From contig NW_026516819.1 in the NCBI RefSeq assembly GCF_025766255.1, forward strand, positions 1-64,000: a stretch of DNA of 64,000 bases, in the 5' to 3' direction. Positions 59,100 to 64,000 of the stretch are shown piece after piece. A program made the translations under genes and the position numbers. Under the pieces are notes generated by a model. It had not been told where the DNA came from and did no database searches. It saw only the letters and a program-made list of their open reading frames with translations. Origin of the DNA: Zychaea mexicana (Eukaryota > Mucoromycota > Mucoromycetes > Mucorales > Lichtheimiaceae). Position 1 is the stretch's first letter; every line of letters starts with the position of its first letter.

Positions 59100-59830
59100 A
59101 CTGGATCGTTTGAAATCGTTTGGCTGGATCGTTTGGATCGTTTGGCTGGATCGTTTAAAATTTTTTGGCTGGATCGTTTGGATCGTTTGACTGGATCGTT
59201 TGGATCGTTTGGCTGGATCGTTTAAAATTTTTTGGCTGGATCGTTTGGATCCTTTGAATGGATCGTTTGAAAGTGTTTGACTGGGAAACGATTTCAAACG
59301 ATCCAGCCAAACGATCAAAACGATCCAGTCAAACGATCCAAACGATCCAGCCAAAAAACTTTAAACGATCCAGCCAAACGATCCAAACGATCCAGCCAAA
59401 CGATTTCAAACGATCCAGTCAAACGATCCAAACGATCCAGTCAAACGATCCAAACGATCCAGCCTAAAAAAAATCAAACGATCCAGCCAAACGATCCAAA
59501 CGATCCAGTCAAACGATCCAAACGATCCAGCCCAAACGATCCAAAACGATCCAGTCAAACGATCCAAAACGATCCAGTCAAACGATCCAAACGATCCAGC
59601 TAAAAATTTTAAACGATCCGGTCAAACGATCCAAACGATCCAGCCAAAAAATTTTAAACGATCCAGTCAAACGATCCAAACGATCCAGCCTAAAAAAATC
59701 AAACGATCCAGCCAAACGATCCAAACGATCCAGTCAAACGATCCAAACGGTCCAGTCAAACGATCCAAACGATCCAGCCAAACGATTTCAAACGATCCAG
59801 TCAAACGATCCAAACGATCCAGTCAAACGA
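59100..59830. repeat. CGATCCAG(C/T)CAAACGATCCAAA satellite, inverted in the middle
   Basis: A unit of about 22 bp made of CGATCCAG(C/T)CAAA plus CGATCCAAA recurs about 30 times with occasional TTTTAAA or AAAAAAATC interruptions. From 59100 to about 59280 it reads in the GGATCGTTTGG orientation, then flips and reads CCAAACGATCC to 59830. The long open frames in it are by-products of the repeat. Confidence 0.9.
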
Positions 59831-60227
59831 TTGCGAGCAAAACGCTGCGGTCTACTGACGTAGAAGCAAAAAAAAGGCAATTGCGCAAGAGAAGCGTAAA
59901 AAGGTCCACGTGGTGAGGAGCGGGCTGTGGCATAAATAACGATGATATGAAAGAGGGGAAATCAAAATTAGTGTGGGAGGCAGAACAGTAGAGCCCGACC
60001 ATCCAACTCGAAAGAAACAAGAGATAGAGAAATACAAGGGTTAAGAGACATGATTCCAACATGTTGTGACCAAAATGAAGAAGTGGAAATGAAAACGAGA
60101 TTGGAGGTCAGGAGATTCGGCATGAGTTTCCTGTAACAAGTGATTGAGATCGAAGAAAGCGTATGAAATGTTTACTATGTGATGGCTCGCCTGTCTTAGG
60201 GAGGCCACGACAGTTGAGTGTACTCAT
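59822..60227 (-). mobile_element. LINE ORF2 endonuclease fragment, right arm
   Basis: Minus-strand continuation of the LINE after ORF1: ATG at 60227-60225, then the same STLNCRGL, QETHAES and LDGRALL landmarks in shifted frames as in the left arm, ending at the satellite at about 59822. No reverse transcriptase is present, so the element is truncated at its 3' side. Confidence 0.7.
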
Positions 60228-60229
60228 TT

Positions 60230-61487
60230 TCAATCTGATGTCTTCCATTGATATTTAGGATTGAGTTTGGGATTGCGTGTGCTGCGACGCGTTCCAGAGT
60301 CGCTACAGGTAGAATCCCAAAGTTTGACAGCCACGTCATTGACAGATTTCAGAAAAGACGGTTGGGTAGAGGAGTCACCCGCGGGTGACGCATCAGGACC
60401 AGATGGATCGCTTGCACTAGATGAAATAGAATTCTCAAGGGACAGCGTCACCTTGGAAGCGGGTGATAAATTGACATCAATATACGGAGTACAAGTAGTT
60501 TGGTTACCATCAGCAGCATTTGGCTCAGCGTCAAGCTGCTACCATATCCACTTCCATATCTTGTGACAGCGTAGGAGAGTTAGGCGCAGACGAGTAGACC
60601 TCTATATTGCCATGTTCGACAGGAACTGTTGCGTAGGAAGGGAGCTCATTGACGCTGGCTGCCGCAGTTCTGGCCAGGTCGCATGATACGAGATCTTGAT
60701 CGGGAACTGTCTGTGCGAAGTCAGTGGCAATAACCGAGCGTGGACACGAGGATACAGCATGGCCGTAATTGCCGCAACGATGAAAGGCTTTTACATTATG
60801 TGTTTTTGCTCGAGGGCAATGCTCTTTCTCATGTGTATCTTCTCGACAAAGGCGGCAATAGGGAGGCAACCCTTTCCAAAAGGCGCGGACATAGTAATCC
60901 AGGCCAGGGTGAAGAGTTGTATGCGTTGACAGCTGCATGTCAGTTTGTGAGACGTCACGATAGGCACAACCTTGGCCTATGAAGACGGAATATTCAGGCG
61001 ACAAAACCAACTGATCTCCAAGACTTTTCCAAAAGGATGAAGCATGGATTGAATGTCTTTGCTGGAGCTCGCTTTCGGGGCGGTGGGGAAGATGATACAG
61101 GCTGATTCCCAAGAAACCGGAACCTTTTCGTAGTGCTGGAGTACCAATAATAGGATGACCGTGTATGTTTAGGCCAATGGTTTCAAGAGCGTGTCGTTGT
61201 GCTTCATCCCGAGTAGTGATTTCGACAAGGACCCAGTTATCCTTAAAGCGCAATTCGACGCCAAGCGGCATTGCAATCGGGAATTGGGCAGCGATAGCGT
61301 TAAGAATGACCGTGCGATCCTTGGTAATGGCTGTGGTCCCGAAGAAAAGACTTGGTTTGACTGAGTGCATGTACACATTTGTGCGTGTATGAGGCCCAGT
61401 GACGCTAGGGAGGGCACCCGTCGAAAGAATAGAGTGACGAATATTTTTTGATAATAGGTTTGGTGGTTTTAGGGCGATTACGTTCAA
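60230..61487 (-). pseudogene. LINE ORF1 (gag-like, CCHC zinc knuckles), frameshifted near its end
   Basis: Minus strand from Met at 61487; the open frame extends further upstream without Met (about 61545), so the start may be different. The N-terminal half has TTAITKDRTVILNAIAAQ and WVLVEITTRDEA, an RNA-recognition-like layout seen in ORF1 proteins. Then two zinc knuckles: CRLCREDTHEKEHC and CGNYGHAVSSC. This is an RNA-binding coat protein of a non-LTR retrotransposon. The first frame stops at 60531; a single-base shift there leads into a Ser/Pro-rich end that stops at 60230, just before ORF2. The shift is shared by the left-arm copy, so it predates the inverted duplication. The full-length 5' half exists only on this side. 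Confidence 0.8.
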
Positions 61488-62816
61488 CGTAAGACGTGTT
61501 TGCTTGCCGAAAATTGTGGTTGTTGTTAGGCCTTTGTCATTTTTTGTGTCTCATAGGCGAAAGAGGGCACTCACACACTACACGCTGTGGCTCTGAAATT
61601 CTTTGAGTTTGAAATTTTCAGGGGAGCCTTTGATAGAATGGGTGGACACAAGGGTTTTGTAAAGTTGGTGAAGTCATCTTCTCCGTATATAAATGTATTT
61701 CTTTCAGTTGAGTGAAGTTCTGCTTGTTAGATACAAGACTATGGTTGCCAGAAAAATTGTCCGGCTGTTCGTTGTGGTTATCGCCAAAGTCAAAATCGTC
61801 GACAGATCCACCGTCATTCGATATGGCTGTCTGGAAAGGAGATTTTTGAGATTCAGTGGTAATCACCTATTAGTGGACAGTAGAAGACAGATCGTCGTGA
61901 ACTTGCATGCTGGGTGGGTTATTTGACAAAGAAACCTAAAAACGATCATCAGCAGTCGACTAATGCTGCCCTGCTCAAAACAGCGCGTATCTTACAGTTT
62001 CATTCATGACAGTTTGCGCTGCGGACTCGTTTGAATACCGAATTTCACCGACTTCTTGATTGCTCTATAAAGGCAAACGTTTGTAAGCAGGCTTGAGTGA
62101 TATAAATCAATAAAGAAACATAAAATATCTATGTTCTCTTACTAGTTCAAGTATGTCTGCATTTTCGACTGTTCGATCCAAAGGATCTTGCTCTAATCGG
62201 ATCTATTCATAAAAGTTTGTGCGTTTAATAGACAACCTCCCAGTATTTCCGCGAAGCGGTAACAACGGGAATTGATTATTAATAATTAAGTTAAAATAAA
62301 ATGCTTATTTAACATTTAATTAATTAATATCAATGGTGATTTTTTAAATTTATGAATCTAAATAAAAAGAAAAAGAAAAATCAGTATTAATATTGATTCA
62401 AGAAGTTTATAATACCCCTTTAGGTTACAGTATTATGTAACGAGGATAATAAAAGAAAAGAAGATTCTTTTATATCCTACATGAGGAATATCGACGAAAT
62501 GTACTTGTCAAAGAGATTTTAAGATGTAAGAGATGGACTGGGGTGGTCCATTCTTACGAGCAGGAGTAGTTAAATATAACAACTTTAGTTGTTAGTATTC
62601 AATATCCAACGTACTATTTGGGAGTGAGTATCTCGTGTTTGACGCGACGGCGAGTGATGCATAAACCCGATGTTTCATGTGATCGTCGTGTGTGCCTCGA
62701 TACCATAAATTACAGAAATAGCATCTTTCCGTTTAAAGTCGAGTGGACGTAGATGGATACTCAGGTGTTGAAGTGTCAGCCATTTGTATCTGTGAAGTTG
62801 TGCACTGTCGCATAGA
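61488..62816. other. LINE 5' leader, then AT-rich spacer without a supported gene
   Basis: The first 60-100 bp probably belong to the LINE leader. Beyond, overlapping short frames at 61618-61926 and very AT-rich sequence at 62270-62420 show no motif. Confidence 0.4.
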
Positions 62817-63552
62817 GTGGACAGGAGCACTCATAAGCATGCAAATTGTGGCTGGGTACAGCGGCTACTTTTCTGTGCACCTCTTTTACTAAACAACCAT
62901 GGGCAATCCTCTTCGCTTCAACTACTAGCCAATTATTTTGAGCTCACGCGTGAGATTAGGGCACGCGAAATGAGGAAATCAGAACTGAAATTGCTTCACT
63001 CAGATCTGAGTTGAATACATTATTGGATGCCGTCGAAGCCTTACTTGCTCATGAACGAACACAAGTCCAACCCGTCAAGTATCCCAGTGTGCCTCTTGAA
63101 TCAAGAGGTCAAAAGAATCCTTTCAGTGATATAACGATCAAGCGTGTTGTTGTTCACCCTAAAGGCAGTGATGGCAAGCAGCGGCGATTTTCTTGGGGCT
63201 GTTCGAGATCTTGGCCTCTGAAGTTCTAAAGACGTCTGACTGGGATCGTGCGCACTACACCTCTTTCTCAAAGAATGTCATCCCTTACTCGGAGGGTCTT
63301 ATTTATTTCCTTCTCGGTCGTGAGGACAACGTAAATCGTACGCAGCACCAGTGGAGCGATTTGCCGAAGTCACTGAGACTTGAAGTTATTATCATACCTT
63401 ACTCGAACAAGGAGTGGGTGACAACTTTCCGTTGAGAGCTTGTGTTGGTAACTGGGGCGCGCGTCTCCTACTCGTTCGAACTTAGCAGAATCTTCGAGGT
63501 AATGTTTGGAACGCTTTGTGATGGAACTTTGACAGAGATTCATTTGCTCTAA
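62817..63552 (+). pseudogene. Unknown gene remnant in three frames
   Basis: Plus-strand reading passes from one frame (FELTREIRAREMRKSELKLL, probable coiled coil, to 63014) to a second (LNTLLDAVEALLAHERTQV, 63011-63229) to a third (LFEILASEVLKTSDWD, YSEGLIYFLLGRED and LEVIIIPYSNKEW, 63193-63435). A TGA at 63433-63435 is followed in the same frame by LVTGARVSYSFEL up to about 63552. The successive segments continue one another in sense, so single-base indels rather than introns most likely separate them; no splice sites fit. No family is recognised. Confidence is in the decayed-gene reading, not in any function. Confidence 0.4.
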
Positions 63553-64000
63553 AAACATTCACCTCTAACATTCGCTCAAGACTCTGGACAACCAAGAACC
63601 GTGCCATCAACTCAACCTGCACCAGATACACGTCCTAATACACAACGGTAAAGATAAAAGTAAAAAGGTATCAGTTTCAGTGAGCCTCCCTACTTTCCTC
63701 TTAAGTTGTTTGCATTTTCTGCGAATTTCAGTCGTCATAGGGATTACCAGATAATCTCTATTAAAAATGTGGATAAAATCTGTTGTTTTGTTTGAGTATA
63801 AGTGAATTGTCTATACCGTAGGAAAACCTGTAAATACACATATGTTATTTTCTGTGGAAAAAATATTATTTTTTGTATTATGTGCATCTCTATTAATGAT
63901 TGTAAATCTATGAGAAACTGTGAATGTCTTCAATTGACGATTGATAAGACAAGAGGCTTTTCGAACTTTAAGGGTATTATAAGAAATAACTGCTGCACTC
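63553..64000. other. No supported gene
   Basis: AT-rich end of the window; nothing recognisable. Confidence 0.4.

Larger units (their letters stand above)
58189..60734. repeat. Long fold-back: about 925-bp inverted arms around a satellite
   Basis: 58189-59113 is the near-exact reverse complement of 60734-59809. Landmarks in both arms include TTATTGCCACTGAC at the outer ends, the ORF1 end, the ORF2 start and GCTCGCAATCGTTTGACTGG at the inner ends. Differences are very few, for example CTGTAATCTG in the left arm against CTGAAATCTG in the right. The spacer of about 700 bp is a satellite that itself flips orientation near 59283. Confidence 0.9.

Noticed and set aside
59258..59603. Long Gln/Ser/Asp repeat frames
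   Set aside because: By-product of the 22-bp satellite; no start context or family.
59100..59830. CRISPR array
   Set aside because: Units are contiguous and degenerate with no unique spacers of constant length, and the context is eukaryotic.

Overview
The window looks like a repeat-rich, gene-poor stretch of a fungal nuclear genome. Genes are split by many short GT..AG introns of about 50-90 nt, and the transposon and multicopy families seen (PiggyBac, chromovirus, Mutator-like with a GCM-type zinc finger, CMC/Plavaka-like, Crypton, fungal LINE, OrsD zinc finger plus RecQ helicase) fit an early-diverging fungus, most likely Mucoromycota. That placement is inference; no rRNA or housekeeping gene is present to fix it. 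Almost everything recognisable is a mobile element or an uncharacterised multicopy gene.

Layout. 1-1724: PiggyBac transposase with one in-frame stop. 1725-3685: non-coding, with a palindrome pair and a 189-bp pogo/Tigger-like MITE. 4183-6722: two diverged paralogues of an unknown gene on opposite strands; the second is cut off where a 5'-truncated Ty3/gypsy chromovirus (6730-9869) begins. 9914-10761: three-exon gene with a possible PD-(D/E)XK nuclease signature. 10905-19020: a divergent pair, an OrsD-type C2H2 gene (minus) and a ten-exon RecQ helicase gene (plus), separated by a tandem repeat array carrying CACGTG boxes. 19021-25430: poorly coding spacer, one unknown two-exon gene and a Mutator-like transposase. 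27660-28681: possible SSB-like OB-fold gene. 30231-34746: CMC/Plavaka-like transposase with a convergent second gene. 37089-38626: two tandem paralogues of unknown function. 38890-41104: a coiled-coil/RG-tail gene and the 5' part of a second zinc-finger gene, possibly a transposase. 41105-58190: a second, nearly identical copy of 12013-25767. 58189-61487: a LINE that folds back on itself through a satellite. 62817-63552: an unknown pseudogene.

The dominating structure is the large duplication. Copy 1 (about 13.8 kb) and copy 2 (about 17.1 kb) both carry OrsD, the CACGTG array, the helicase gene, the unknown two-exon gene and the Mutator-like element. Copy 2 is longer mainly because a 3.44-kb Crypton sits 11 bp upstream of the Mutator-like start codon, while copy 1 keeps the empty site. 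Both helicase copies are broken, largely by different mutations; the Mutator-like transposase is frameshifted in copy 1 and open in copy 2.

The best candidate for something undescribed is the protein upstream of the helicase motifs. It carries, in order, an R..EL box, a K-containing hairpin followed by a conserved helix, a YRH box and an AHSS..(Y) box, which is the arrangement of a tyrosine recombinase. Read this way, the divergent OrsD and recombinase-RecQ genes would form a mobile unit whose recombinase is fused to a helicase. This is by-eye motif recognition and needs profile and structure searches.
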